Shown: positions 18,694 to 27,533 of the stretch, piece by piece | Position numbering within the stretch: position 1 is the stretch's first letter | Layout of the letters: each line of letters opens with the position of its first letter | NCBI GenBank assembly: GCA_005116745.1 | Contig: SWDS01000001.1 | Location: forward strand, 1 to 64,000 | Source: Nitrospira sp. | GTDB taxonomy: Bacteria; Nitrospirota; Nitrospiria; Nitrospirales; Nitrospiraceae | Direction of reading: 5' to 3' | DNA: 64,000 bases | Program-made: the position numbers and the translations under genes | The notes under the pieces: generated by a model | The model's database searches: none | Told to the model about the DNA's origin: nothing | Seen by the model: only the letters and a program-made list of their open reading frames with translations

Positions 18694-18993
18694 ATGCGTA
18701 AAGGTCTTCTACTGTGCTTCGTAGTCCTCGCAAGTCTTGAGACATTCTTGATTGGGCCACATTCGGTCCTGGCTGCGGAGCAATCGCCGAAGAAAGGAAA
18801 CCAGCCTACGCCAGTGGCAAGGAAGACCAACCAGAAGCCATCAGCGAGCGAGGATGTACAGAAGAACGTTGAGAAAGCACAGAAGGATGAGACGGATAAG
18901 ACTGATACGCCCGACAACAAACCTGAATGTGTGACAGGGATGAAGGCCCTTTCGAGACCTTTTTCGGAACCCTGCCGGGCCTACACTGAGTGA
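18694..18993 (+). CDS. hypothetical secreted protein
   Basis: This 99-residue protein has a signal peptide (KGLLLCFVVLASLETFLIG, cleavage likely after VLAAE) and a mature part dominated by Lys, Glu, Asp, Thr and Pro. It ends with two Cys in PECVTG and EPCRAY, which may form a disulphide. I do not recognise a family. ATG 18694 is favoured because AAGGAATT lies just upstream; an ATG at 18679 is also possible. Confidence 0.6.
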   Translation: MRKGLLLCFVVLASLETFLIGPHSVLAAEQSPKKGNQPTPVARKTNQKPSASEDVQKNVEKAQKDETDKTDTPDNKPECVTGMKALSRPFSEPCRAYTE

Positions 18994-19153
18994 GTGCACG
19001 CGAGGTCGCTTCGACCGACGAAAAGAGGGTTCGCTTCACGAACCGCAAACACGCGTGGAAGGAGAAACAGGGCAGCTGGTTCCACCTTGACGGATAGTCT
19101 GGGGCGGTGGTCCCGCATTCCCCTTACGCCTTACCCTTTACCTCTCACCGTTC

Positions 19154-19588
19154 TTAGTCTTGTGTGATCTTCGGCTCGTCGTACGTCATCTCCGTCGAAA
19201 TCTTCGACTGCGCATAACGCTTATAGTGTAACAGGAGGTCACGCACGGAGACGACGCCTGAAATCTCCCCGTTCTTGGTGACGCCGAGATGGCGCACGCC
19301 CAGGTCGGCCATCATATCCTGTGCATCATCGACCGACTGACTCCCCTCGATCGTACAAATCGGCGTCGTCATGATCTTCTCGACGGTCAACTTGCCCAAT
19401 GGCTTTCCGCTCGCAACGGCGAGTCGAACGATGTCCGTGTCCGTCACCACCCCAACCAATCGTTTGCCCTTTTTCACAAAGAGCGATCCCACCCGCGCCG
19501 CACGCATCGCCTTGGCGGCACTGGCAATCGACATTTTTGGTCCAACGCTCTTGGGATTCTTCTTCATGATCTTCGCGACTGTGGACAT
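19154..19588 (-). CDS. tandem CBS-domain protein
   Basis: This 144-residue protein is made of two CBS motifs, adenine-nucleotide sensing modules. Motif 1 runs about 5-60 (IMKKNPKSV..., LVGVVTDTDIV) and motif 2 about 68-125 (IMTTPICTI..., ISGVVSVRDLL). AAAGGAGG, four bases before ATG 19588, fixes the start and excludes a longer form. No effector domain is fused, so it would act through a partner. A second CBS protein lies at 33567. Confidence 0.88.
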   Translation of the reverse strand: MSTVAKIMKKNPKSVGPKMSIASAAKAMRAARVGSLFVKKGKRLVGVVTDTDIVRLAVASGKPLGKLTVEKIMTTPICTIEGSQSVDDAQDMMADLGVRHLGVTKNGEISGVVSVRDLLLHYKRYAQSKISTEMTYDEPKITQD

Positions 19589-19724
19589 GCTTCCTCCTTT
19601 ACGTTCGAATGGACTGACACGAAAGAACACCGGCCACGCTCACTATTGATTGGACTCAGGGTAGCACAGAATGGCAGAGAGGCTCAAAACAGGAAACGAC
19701 ACAACCCAGGACTCAGCAAGTCTC

Positions 19725-20654
19725 TTAGAAGTTTAGCGTTCCTTCGACGACCATCACACAATGCCCACCGACCTTCACACCTTGAATCACATCGTCGTCC
19801 GATTCTACTTTGACGAGAATCCGTGAGGGCCGATCGATTTCATAGCCCTGTTCGATGAGAATGTCCGTCGTCGGTCCAACTTCAACAACACCGTTCTGAA
19901 CCAGGTACGCGCCAAGTGCGCCGCCGGCGCTTCCCGTGGCAGGATCTTCCAAGATTCCAATTTTCGGAGCGAACATCCTCGCGTGAACGGACGCGAACGA
20001 TTCGACCGTCACCGTCGTGAAGACCATAATCCCATTGGCCCCGAACCGTTCACAGACATTGATAATGGCCGACGCATCAGGGTTGATCGACCGGACAGCC
20101 GTCAATGTTCGCACCGGCACGATCAAGACCGGCAAGCCGGTGGACACGACTTGGAGGGGCCATTTCGTATCGGCGATCACGTGCTTCGGCAAACCGAGCG
20201 CTCCGCCGATCAGATACACATCGTCGATGGCGTCGATGGGATCAAGAAATTCAGGTTTAGGTTGAGACATCACGACCCGCACCACGCGGCTCTGTTCTGC
20301 ATGCAATTCGACGGAAAACAAACCGATATTACATTCTTGCACGACCGACGTCACAGGTTCCTGAGTCGAGATCCTCCCGATCTGGGCCAATACGTAAAAC
20401 GTACCCAGTACCGGATGGCCGGCAAAGGGAATTTCTTGTGTCGGGGTAAAGATCCGCAACCGGGCCACTGCGGCAGGGTCGGTTGGTGGAAAGACGAACA
20501 CCGTCTCTGAGAGATTCATCTCCCGAGCGATCTGTTGCAGCTCGGCATCGGTCAGACCATCCGCGTCGGGAAACACAGCAACGGGATTGCCGCCGAACGG
20601 CTGACTGGTGAACACATCCGCCTGGTAGAATTTCAGCGATCGAGTTTCAGACAT
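19725..20654 (-). CDS. PhzF-family isomerase/epimerase
   Basis: This 309-residue protein is a PhzF-fold enzyme, two alpha/beta barrels like diaminopimelate epimerase. Glu50 in MNLSETVFVFPP is the catalytic residue seen in the family. FGGNPVAVFPDADGL, FAGHPVLGTFYVL and DPATGSAGGALGAYLV are the other family blocks. Outside phenazine clusters the substrate is generally unknown. It is monocistronic and ends close to the CBS gene. Confidence 0.9.
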   Translation of the reverse strand: MSETRSLKFYQADVFTSQPFGGNPVAVFPDADGLTDAELQQIAREMNLSETVFVFPPTDPAAVARLRIFTPTQEIPFAGHPVLGTFYVLAQIGRISTQEPVTSVVQECNIGLFSVELHAEQSRVVRVVMSQPKPEFLDPIDAIDDVYLIGGALGLPKHVIADTKWPLQVVSTGLPVLIVPVRTLTAVRSINPDASAIINVCERFGANGIMVFTTVTVESFASVHARMFAPKIGILEDPATGSAGGALGAYLVQNGVVEVGPTTDILIEQGYEIDRPSRILVKVESDDDVIQGVKVGGHCVMVVEGTLNF

Positions 20655-20845
20655 AATGATTCATTCGTGTAGTAGAAATAGTCCCGCGCGTTGAGTCGCG
20701 TATCAGACCTCGCCTGCACGCGGAAGGCCGGATCATTGGCTCAGCTACAATACTCTTTTTTTTAGAAAATGAGAACTGGCTAAGACCAGCGTTCAATGGT
20801 TGGAATAAATTGACAGACCGTGCGTGCCTTTGCGACACTCGCCTC

Positions 20846-21103
20846 GTGAACGATGTGAATGCACAGGACGTAGCCCACGCGCTAGAGATTTTGGAGCTGA
20901 CCCTCCCGGTCACGTCCGACACCCTTGATCGCGCCAAGCGTGTGCAGTTGTACAATTGGAATCCGACACGCTACTCCAACCTGACGAATAATCCCACTCA
21001 ATACATGCAGGCTTACAAGAAGGCCGAAGAAATGACCAAACTGGTCGAGGCCTCTCACGCCCTGCTCTCGGCCTTGCTCGTCCCTGACGAGACTGAACCG
21101 TAA
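20846..21103 (+). CDS. small J-domain-like protein with altered HPD motif
   Basis: This roughly 85-residue protein has a helix-loop-helix layout like a J domain: ALEILELTLPVTSDTLDRAK, then YNWNPTRYSN where a J domain has WHPDR, then YKKAEEMTKLVEASHALL like the KK..EI..AYE.L helix III. The HPD tripeptide needed to stimulate Hsp70 is NPT, so it is unlikely to be an active co-chaperone. The start is uncertain: GTG 20846 or 20855, or a TTG at 20810. The J-like reading is inference from spacing and pattern. Confidence 0.5.
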   Translation: MNDVNAQDVAHALEILELTLPVTSDTLDRAKRVQLYNWNPTRYSNLTNNPTQYMQAYKKAEEMTKLVEASHALLSALLVPDETEP

Positions 21104-21206
21104 TCGTCAACCACAGAGCTCGCACCCCTCGCCAACCGTCTCTCGTCATGCCTCAATCGTGGAGAAGGATGTACCTCCGTCAGATTGACCGCTGACGGTT
21201 TTCACC

Positions 21207-23180
21207 TCAGCCGGCATCATGACTCGTCACACGCGACATCCCTTCATCGCCCTGCGAAAGCGCCACTGGCCACGTGATCAAACCCGATACACCCTCTGGC
21301 GATCCGACCGGCTGCGCTTGCTGCGCGTAGATTTGGGGCAACTGGTTCGTCCCGAACTTCGAGATATAGAGGAAGACATGCTCGCGCGAGTTCACGCGCA
21401 CAGCCCAAGGATGGAAATCATGCTTGTAGAATTCTTCGCAGAGCTGCATCGCATCAAGACATGACAGCGTGCTGGGATCATTCAAGGTGTAGTAATAATC
21501 CAGCGGGAGATCGTACTCCTCCTGCTTATGAATCGTCATGCCAAATTGTTCCGGCTTCCGCACCATCGGCGTATGGCGATAGGCCACGAAGTAGAACAGT
21601 TCCAGCGAGTGAATCACCGGCTGGTTGTTGAGGACAAACTGGCGGGTTTCCATCGCCTCGTCGAATGTTTCGCTTGGGAACCCATAGAACGCCATCACAT
21701 GGTTCCAGATTCCCGCCTTCGCTGCCATCTGGAGATTACGCTGGATCACGTCCTTCTTGGCATGTTTATCCATGAGAGTTAAGACCCGCTCGTTCGCCGA
21801 TTCCATCCCATAATAGAGCGTACAACAGCCAGCCTTGGCCGCCAGATCCCAGGTGGCCTGATCTTGCAGGGTCTCCTCAAATCGAATGAGCGTCGTCCAT
21901 TTAATCCCGACATCTTGATCGACCAGCAACTGTGAAACCTTCTTGAATAATGCCGGCGGATAGGACTCATCGCTGAACAAGAAGTGCCGACAGTGGTACT
22001 TGTCCCGCAGCGCCTTGATCTGATCGATCACGAATTGAGCCGGCATCCCTCGATATTGGTCGAAGTAGCCTTGACCATGGTCGCAGAAGGTACAACGTCC
22101 CCAATAACAGCCGCGCGTGGCCAGATAGGGAATAATCAGTTCCGGAACGAAGTAGCGATCCAGCGGCATCCCGTCAAAATCCGGCAAGGGCAGCGTGGTC
22201 GTCTTCTCGGTATAAACCTCCGAGTTCCGGTGAAGGCCTGACTCATCTCGGTAGATTAAGTTGGGTACAGCGGCAATCGGTCGCTGGCCATTCAGCGCTT
22301 CAATAAGCCATAGCAGAGCATGTTCACCTTCATAGAGAATGGCCGAATCGAATACCTCCGTGAAGAATCTCTCGTGATGCACGAGGTCTTCGTGCAGTCG
22401 AGTGATAACATTGCCGCCCACCACGAGATGGATCTGCGGGAACGTTTCCTTGATCATCTTGGCAAAGGTCAAGCCGGCCAGCAACTGCATCTGTGTCCCA
22501 ATGGAAATGCCGACCACGTCAGGTTGTTCCTTCGCGACCTGCGGCAGAACCAACTGATTGGACAGATCTCGATAGACGTTCACCTGCTCATCCTCCAAAC
22601 AGGCGAACACTTCGTTCGAGACGCCGGGGCGATAGCCGAGATTGCTTTCCATCGGATAGAAGACGAGCGAGGCAGGATAGTAGGCAGCAGAGAGATAGGC
22701 CATCGTCTCACGGAACGTGTTCAGCGCCCCTTCCAACAGCTCCGCATCGTAGAACCGCTCACCACGGACGATCCGCTTCGCATCCTCCGCTCGTTCCGCC
22801 AGATCGAACACATCACGTGCATAGGCCTGCTCGACCACCGCAAGTTGATTCACCTCTCGTTCAGTCAGTGCGTTGGCCTTCTCTTTCGCTTGCAATGACT
22901 TGAGTTGCATCCCAAGCCTAGCCTTCACCCAAATCAGAAAATCCATACTGAAAAAGTGATCCCACATCCCGATATTGATATCGCGCTGGATCACCGTATG
23001 ACCCGCTTCTCGTAGGACCGCAGTCAGCGAAGGCAGGGCAAGATAAGGCGCCGTCGGTACCCACTCAGGAGGGAAGAGCAACATGACCTTGGATCTCTTC
23101 CGATCTTCCTTCTTGATCGGAACCAAACCGTCGATTTGAACAAGTCCGGTGGCACTCATAAATGTCTGCCAATCCTGCAT
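21207..23180 (-). CDS. B12-binding-type radical SAM protein, copy 1
   Basis: This protein is about 657 residues. The N-terminal region has the Rossmann-like start of B12-binding radical SAM enzymes (VMLLFPPEWVPTAPYLALPS, then AGHTVIQRDIN), and a later segment reads DVVGISIGTQMQ and HLVVGGN. The cluster motif is RGCYWGRCTFCDHG: three Cys spaced CX4CX2C, not the usual CX3CX2C. The C-terminal half has the FSDESYPPALF and FYGFPSETFDEAM blocks of the barrel. Substrate is unknown. ATG 23180 was chosen to match the paralogue's length; a TTG at 23210 is in frame. It lies about 127 bases downstream of copy 2 and is likely co-transcribed. Confidence 0.8.
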   Translation of the reverse strand: MQDWQTFMSATGLVQIDGLVPIKKEDRKRSKVMLLFPPEWVPTAPYLALPSLTAVLREAGHTVIQRDINIGMWDHFFSMDFLIWVKARLGMQLKSLQAKEKANALTEREVNQLAVVEQAYARDVFDLAERAEDAKRIVRGERFYDAELLEGALNTFRETMAYLSAAYYPASLVFYPMESNLGYRPGVSNEVFACLEDEQVNVYRDLSNQLVLPQVAKEQPDVVGISIGTQMQLLAGLTFAKMIKETFPQIHLVVGGNVITRLHEDLVHHERFFTEVFDSAILYEGEHALLWLIEALNGQRPIAAVPNLIYRDESGLHRNSEVYTEKTTTLPLPDFDGMPLDRYFVPELIIPYLATRGCYWGRCTFCDHGQGYFDQYRGMPAQFVIDQIKALRDKYHCRHFLFSDESYPPALFKKVSQLLVDQDVGIKWTTLIRFEETLQDQATWDLAAKAGCCTLYYGMESANERVLTLMDKHAKKDVIQRNLQMAAKAGIWNHVMAFYGFPSETFDEAMETRQFVLNNQPVIHSLELFYFVAYRHTPMVRKPEQFGMTIHKQEEYDLPLDYYYTLNDPSTLSCLDAMQLCEEFYKHDFHPWAVRVNSREHVFLYISKFGTNQLPQIYAQQAQPVGSPEGVSGLITWPVALSQGDEGMSRVTSHDAG

Positions 23181-23307
23181 CTCAGGATGTTCAAAAAGGT
23201 CTTCCGGCAAGACCGCAGCAAGTGAGAAGGCGAGGCGTACTCCCCACCGTACGTTGAGCCCTTGAACGATGCGAGAACGAAGCTGGAAGCCTTTTTCAAC
23301 ATCCTGA

Positions 23308-25206
23308 TCACATCTTCCCAGCTAGCGTCGGTGTCACTCCGGTCGCTTTAGCCTTTTGATATTGCAGATCCTGGAGCTTTCCTAAACCAAATTTTGAAAT
23401 GTAGAGAAAGATGTATTCCCGGATGTACAGGCGTAGATCCCAGCCGGGATTATGGTTTCGCTCGAACTGCTCGAATACACGCTCCGCCTCCTCAATACTC
23501 ATCCCATGTTTCACCGTGTAGTAGTAATCGAGGGCCAGATCCCATTCGGGATTCTTATAGGCGGTCACCCCCCATTTCTCCGGATGCTTGGCGACCGGGT
23601 TGTGCCGACCCAGGTCAAAGGTGCCGAAGCCCAGGGAATGCACATGGTCCTTGTTTGCCTCAAGAAATTGCACCGATTGCCAGGCCTCTTCCTTCGTCTC
23701 GCCTGGAAAACCGAAGAAGCCCATACAGTGGTTCCAAATGCCCGCATCGGCCGTGAGCTGCAGATGCTTCGTCATGATCTCAGTCGTAGTCGCCTTATCC
23801 ATCAGCTGCAGCACTCGCTCGACGCCAGACTCATAACCGAAGTGGAGATACTTGCACCCCGACTCCTTCGCACCCTGCCATACCGTCTGATCCAGCAAAC
23901 TCTTTTCAAACCGCATGTGAGTGGTCCAGGTGATGTTCATCTGGCTCTCGATCAACCCGCGCGTGAGCTTACGAAATAACGCCGGCGGGTAAGATTCGTC
24001 GGTAAAGTGGAAGTGCTTGGTGCCATATTTATCGCGCAGAAACTGAATATCCGCGAGCGCATCCTGTATCTTCTTCGACCGGTAACCGGCCGTATAGCCC
24101 TCGCCATGGTCACAGAATTCGCACCGGCCCCAATAGCAGCCGCGCGTGGCGAGATAGGGCAGAATCCTCGTCGGCACGAAATACTTCTCCAGCGGCAAGC
24201 CATCAAAGTCCGGCGGCGGCAGCGCTGCGAGATCCTCCGCATAACTGGTCGATGACGTATGGACCCCGGTCTCGTCTTTGTAGATGGCGTTCGGCACCTC
24301 AGCCAGACTCCGCTTCGCTCCCACCGCCGAGACCAGTTGCACAAACGCCGTCTCCCCTTCATAGACCACCGCACTGTCGAAGTACTGGAACAGCGGCGAC
24401 TGGGGCAACACATCTCGCAAGCGCGTCACCGTATTGCCGCCGATGGTGATGTGGATGTGGGGGAAGTGCTGCTTGATAAGGGCACAGAAAGTCATCGTCG
24501 AGAACATCTGTTGCTGCAGGACAATCGAGATACCGATGACATCTGGTTTCTCTGCCTCGATCGCCGGCTTCACCAGATGGTCGAACACATCACGGTAGAT
24601 ATTCACCTGTGTATCGTTCACCGCATCGATCACTTCAGAGGAGACATAGACCTTGTACGAGAGATCCGTCTCCATAGGCGGCATGCAGATTCTCGCCGGG
24701 GAATAGACCATCGAGATCACCGACATCACTTCACGAAAGACTTGAAGTGACCATTCTAACTTATCGATATCATAGAACTGTTCACTTCGTATAATCCGCT
24801 TCGCCTCTTCAGCATTCTGGATCAACTTCGCCATCCGCTGATGGGTCACGTCGCAGAGCGCCAGCTGCAGATCCATCTCGTTGACATCGAGATCCCGCTT
24901 CTTCGAGAGCTTCCGCAGCCGATCAAGTTGCTGTGGCACCCGGCGAAGAACCTTCTTCAAAAAGTCCTCGCTGAAATACCAGTCCCACATCTCACAGTTG
25001 ATGTCTTTTTGAATCACCGTATGGCCGGCCTGACGGAGGACGGCAGTGAGAGAAGGAAGGCTTAGGTAGGGTTCCGAGGGAAACCAATCGGGCGGGAAGA
25101 TCAGCATGACCTTCATCTTCCGGCCACTGGTGGCTTCGAACTGTTGGCGATTCAATAGGATGAGTTCTTTAGAGGCCCGCTCACCTTTAGAATACTCGAT
25201 CTTCAT
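23308..25206 (-). CDS. B12-binding-type radical SAM protein, copy 2
   Basis: This 632-residue protein is a clear paralogue of the next gene downstream: VMLIFPPDWFPSEPYLSLPS, AGHTVIQKDIN, DVIGISIVLQQQMF, HITIGGNTVTRL and DFDGLPLEKYFVP all align. The cluster Cys are 357, 362 and 365 (RGCYWGRCEFCDHGEGY), again CX4CX2C. A DxHxxG cobalamin-ligand motif is not obvious, so B12 would bind base-off without a protein His, if at all. Two related enzymes side by side suggest successive or alternative steps on one product. No biosynthetic partner genes flank them here. Confidence 0.82.
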   Translation of the reverse strand: MKIEYSKGERASKELILLNRQQFEATSGRKMKVMLIFPPDWFPSEPYLSLPSLTAVLRQAGHTVIQKDINCEMWDWYFSEDFLKKVLRRVPQQLDRLRKLSKKRDLDVNEMDLQLALCDVTHQRMAKLIQNAEEAKRIIRSEQFYDIDKLEWSLQVFREVMSVISMVYSPARICMPPMETDLSYKVYVSSEVIDAVNDTQVNIYRDVFDHLVKPAIEAEKPDVIGISIVLQQQMFSTMTFCALIKQHFPHIHITIGGNTVTRLRDVLPQSPLFQYFDSAVVYEGETAFVQLVSAVGAKRSLAEVPNAIYKDETGVHTSSTSYAEDLAALPPPDFDGLPLEKYFVPTRILPYLATRGCYWGRCEFCDHGEGYTAGYRSKKIQDALADIQFLRDKYGTKHFHFTDESYPPALFRKLTRGLIESQMNITWTTHMRFEKSLLDQTVWQGAKESGCKYLHFGYESGVERVLQLMDKATTTEIMTKHLQLTADAGIWNHCMGFFGFPGETKEEAWQSVQFLEANKDHVHSLGFGTFDLGRHNPVAKHPEKWGVTAYKNPEWDLALDYYYTVKHGMSIEEAERVFEQFERNHNPGWDLRLYIREYIFLYISKFGLGKLQDLQYQKAKATGVTPTLAGKM

Positions 25207-25346
25207 CCCGGCCTGATCTTTCCCTCACACTGGCAAAAAGTGACTGCAAAGCCAATGGGTTAGGCTTGAAGGAAGATATTGTACGGGGGCTGAAGAAGCA
25301 GATGCAAGAGAGAGGGGGATAACGGGGCGCTCAGGTACTTTCCTGT

Positions 25347-25455
25347 GCTCGCTGAGTGCGTACGCAAGAATCCACTGGATTGAAAGACAATGGGCGGTGT
25401 TCCCTCAATGCGCGCAGTCTGGAAACCACCTGGCCGCCCCTATACATTGAGGGAA
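25347..25455. repeat. intergenic inverted-repeat element, copy A
   Basis: An 11-base perfect inverted repeat pairs 25400-25410 (TTCCCTCAATG) with 25445-25455, with an inner GGGCGG/CCGCCC pairing. It shares GCTCGCTGAG (25347-25356) and TCCCTCAATGCGCGC (25401-25415) with the element at 46321-46404, so both belong to one dispersed family. The rest of the 25207-25550 gap holds no gene I can support. Confidence 0.6.
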
Positions 25456-25550
25456 TAGAAACGAACTCGGTCAACGCGTTTGGCTTATGGCCGCCAGAGT
25501 GAGACGGTCCGGTGAAACCGACGCTTCGGACTCACGCTCGACAGCTCGCT

Positions 25551-25580
25551 CATATATCTGATATATAGAACATATATATT
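25551..25580 (+). promoter_or_regulatory. AT-rich operator-like repeat before the RHH gene
   Basis: CATATAT occurs at 25551-25557 and again at 25571-25577, 20 bases apart, with palindromic ATATAT between. In a GC-rich genome this sharp AT patch, just before a ribbon-helix-helix protein, looks like its own operator/promoter. Confidence 0.5.
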
Positions 25581-25596
25581 ACTTGAGAGGTCCCAT

Positions 25597-25881
25597 ATGC
25601 CTCAGGCCAATGTGCAAGTCCCTGTGTTGATGAGCCCGGCTCAGAAACGCCGCCTGGCCCGCAAGGCCAAAGCCGCGAACCTCACCATGGGGGAATTGCT
25701 TCGTCAGGGGGGAGAACGATTTTCTCCGGCAGAAGATAACGCTGCCCTGGATCAATTCGCCAAACAGGTCACGCGGGCTACTCAACGAGCCATCCAGTCG
25801 ATCGATCGAACCTTGGCATTGGTTGCACAATCGGAAACTCGCATCCAAGCCCTGACGAACTCACACCGAAAGCATGGATGA
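25597..25881 (+). CDS. ribbon-helix-helix-like DNA-binding protein
   Basis: This is a 94-residue protein. Residues about 5-42 fit an Arc/MobC-type ribbon-helix-helix: a short strand (NVQVPVLMS), helix 1 (PAQKRRLARKAKAA) and helix 2 after NLTMGELLRQ. The remaining part is helical. Such proteins are antitoxin or plasmid-type autorepressors or relaxosome parts. GAGAGG at 25585-25590 precedes the ATG. The stop overlaps the next start by four bases (ATGA), so the two are coupled. Function is inferred from fold only. Confidence 0.6.
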   Translation: MPQANVQVPVLMSPAQKRRLARKAKAANLTMGELLRQGGERFSPAEDNAALDQFAKQVTRATQRAIQSIDRTLALVAQSETRIQALTNSHRKHG

Positions 25882-26081
25882 TGGGCCTCACTGAACGAGT
25901 CTGGGACGCATTTGCCAGAACGATTCGATTAGTCGACAAAGTCGAACAACTCACCGCCACTGTCGCCAAACAACAACACCACATCGAAGACCTGACCGGC
26001 CGTGTCATACGGCTTGAAACTGCGCTTGAGCTTGCTCTTGGAGCGAAACGTCCCAAGAAATTGTCCAGGCCATCCTCTTAG
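25878..26081 (+). CDS. small coiled-coil protein, probably frameshifted near its end
   Basis: This is a 67-residue protein with a heptad-rich core (VDKVEQLTATVAKQQHHIED, then LTGRVIRLETALEL), coupled to the RHH gene. After residue about 55 its frame turns basic and stops at 26081. The -1 frame then continues with a protein-like stretch (IVQAILLAGAIDSESLEHQ... LEELTRACELL) to a TGA at 26171-26173 and has no start codon of its own. The simplest reading is a one-base frameshift in an originally longer protein of about 98 residues. No canonical slippery heptamer is seen. It could be the partner in a two-gene module. Confidence 0.5.
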   Translation: MMGLTERVWDAFARTIRLVDKVEQLTATVAKQQHHIEDLTGRVIRLETALELALGAKRPKKLSRPSS

Positions 26082-26137
26082 CCGGCGCGATTGATTCAGA
26101 ATCGCTCGAACACCAGATTTCAGGGTGGACAGATCGG

Positions 26138-27328
26138 CTAGAAGAACTGACTCGTGCTTGCGAACTGCTCTGAGATGCCATGTTCAGCGGGAAGAATTAT
26201 GGCAGCGATCTGGCCTCTCCCTCGACCGCTATTTTTCCACTTCGCCATGGCGGCTAGAGCCGATCGGTGAGAACAGCTGATAGGAATACAAGAAACAAGA
26301 TCTGACCCCGATTCCTGCATGCCTAAGGTGCTCTTGATGTTGCGCAGATCGAGCTCGACATGCCATCGGCTTTGAAACAGAGTCTTCAAGGCAGACTTGT
26401 GCGTGGTCTTGGGGCACAGCAGCGTCGTCACCAGGATTTTGCCGCCGGTGCGCAGCTCCCGTACCATCAGCGTACTGGGTGCCTGATCATAGTCCGCTTG
26501 ACACATCCAGTCCGGTTTGTGAATTGGTTTCTGGAGCACAATCAGATGATCGCGTGAGCCTAACCGCTGTCCGCACCGAAAGTCGGTCCGGCGCGCCCCG
26601 TATTGCTCAAAGACCCCATCAATGCCCAATTCACGCAAGGTGCACAGCAGAAAATACGTGGCGTAAAAGGCATCGCCCACGAGCAGATCTCCATACTCCA
26701 ATGTATGGAGTATCGACCGGAGGAGGGTCTGCTCATCGCCTCCTTTCCCCTGATAGCGACCGATGGCGGCATTGAGCACTGCCCCACTCTCGAGACACAC
26801 CAAGCCGACGATCCGGCACAAGGGAAACCCCAGCCCGGGCTTCTGACTCCGTGGTTGAGGATAGGCCGCCTGATTAGCTGGTGTGTCCGGCATGACCACG
26901 GTCGTGCCATCCACCAGCCGGACCGGACGCCCTCGCCACCGCCAGGGCGCCGGAGCCTGTGCCGTGAGCCGTCGCCCGGTCTGTCGCACCAGAGTGGTGA
27001 GCATCTCCGTCGGTACGCGTTGTCGTGCTCGACAATAGGCCCCCGTATGCGTACTGCACCGCGGCAGGCCTCGGGTCATGCGTTTAACGGCGGTGTCGTT
27101 GACGACGTTCTGACAGGACCGATCTGCACTGAGCGTTTGCGCAAGAAACATCGACAGGGTCTCGGTTGGGGAGAAGACCCGTTTCCGATGGGGCGGCACG
27201 AGTGACTCGACCTCACCCAACAACTCAGGGCGAGTCAACAGGGTGAAGAATGTCTCCGCATGACTGCGGTGAATACGCTGGCGAAGGCGTCGTTGTTGCT
27301 GCGCACGTGGGTGATGCTTCGGATACAT
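26138..27328 (-). CDS. IS4-family transposase, C-terminus replaced/truncated
   Basis: This 396-residue transposase has the DDE core: first Asp in RLVDGTTVVMPDTPAN, second in DLLVGDAFYATYFLL, and the R-x3-E-x6-K signature in SRWHVELDLRNIKSTLGM. GGAGGAG ten bases before ATG 27328 supports the start. After LGM, where family members continue with about 100 conserved residues, the sequence switches at the TCTGACCCC motif (26301-26309) to about 60 unrelated residues. So the element lost its end by deletion or by a second insertion and is probably inactive. Confidence 0.8.
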   Translation of the reverse strand: MYPKHHPRAQQQRRLRQRIHRSHAETFFTLLTRPELLGEVESLVPPHRKRVFSPTETLSMFLAQTLSADRSCQNVVNDTAVKRMTRGLPRCSTHTGAYCRARQRVPTEMLTTLVRQTGRRLTAQAPAPWRWRGRPVRLVDGTTVVMPDTPANQAAYPQPRSQKPGLGFPLCRIVGLVCLESGAVLNAAIGRYQGKGGDEQTLLRSILHTLEYGDLLVGDAFYATYFLLCTLRELGIDGVFEQYGARRTDFRCGQRLGSRDHLIVLQKPIHKPDWMCQADYDQAPSTLMVRELRTGGKILVTTLLCPKTTHKSALKTLFQSRWHVELDLRNIKSTLGMQESGSDLVSCIPISCSHRSALAAMAKWKNSGRGRGQIAAIILPAEHGISEQFASTSQFF

Positions 27329-27453
27329 TCAGACTCGCTCCTCCGGTGAAAAATCGATAGGTGTTTAGCCCCCTACCGTATCACTGGAATCGGCCTTTTG
27401 CGCGTCACCTCACCGCTGGAGCTGTTAAGTAAGTGCCATTCCACTCTGACCCC
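26301..27453. repeat. TCTGACCCC direct repeats bracketing the transposase core
   Basis: TCTGACCCC occurs at 26301-26309, exactly where the transposase loses homology, and at 27445-27453 upstream of the AIPR gene, in the same orientation. The same core, read as GGGGTCAGA, is familiar from insertion-element ends. They may be junction scars; only the two short copies are seen. Confidence 0.4.
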
Positions 27454-27533
27454 TATTGCGCACTCAGTTGCTGCGGACAGCGCTGCACGCCAACGCAGAA
27501 CCGGAGCGTTCGGCACACTAGAGGAAAAGAACT

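Noticed and set aside
23181-23300. In-frame protein-like extension upstream of radical SAM copy 1
   Set aside because: Open, but with only TTG 23210 as a possible start and none further upstream, so it is not added.
25878-26173. Programmed -1 frameshift in the coiled-coil gene
   Set aside because: No X XXY YYZ slippery heptamer or clear downstream stem; a plain indel is simpler.
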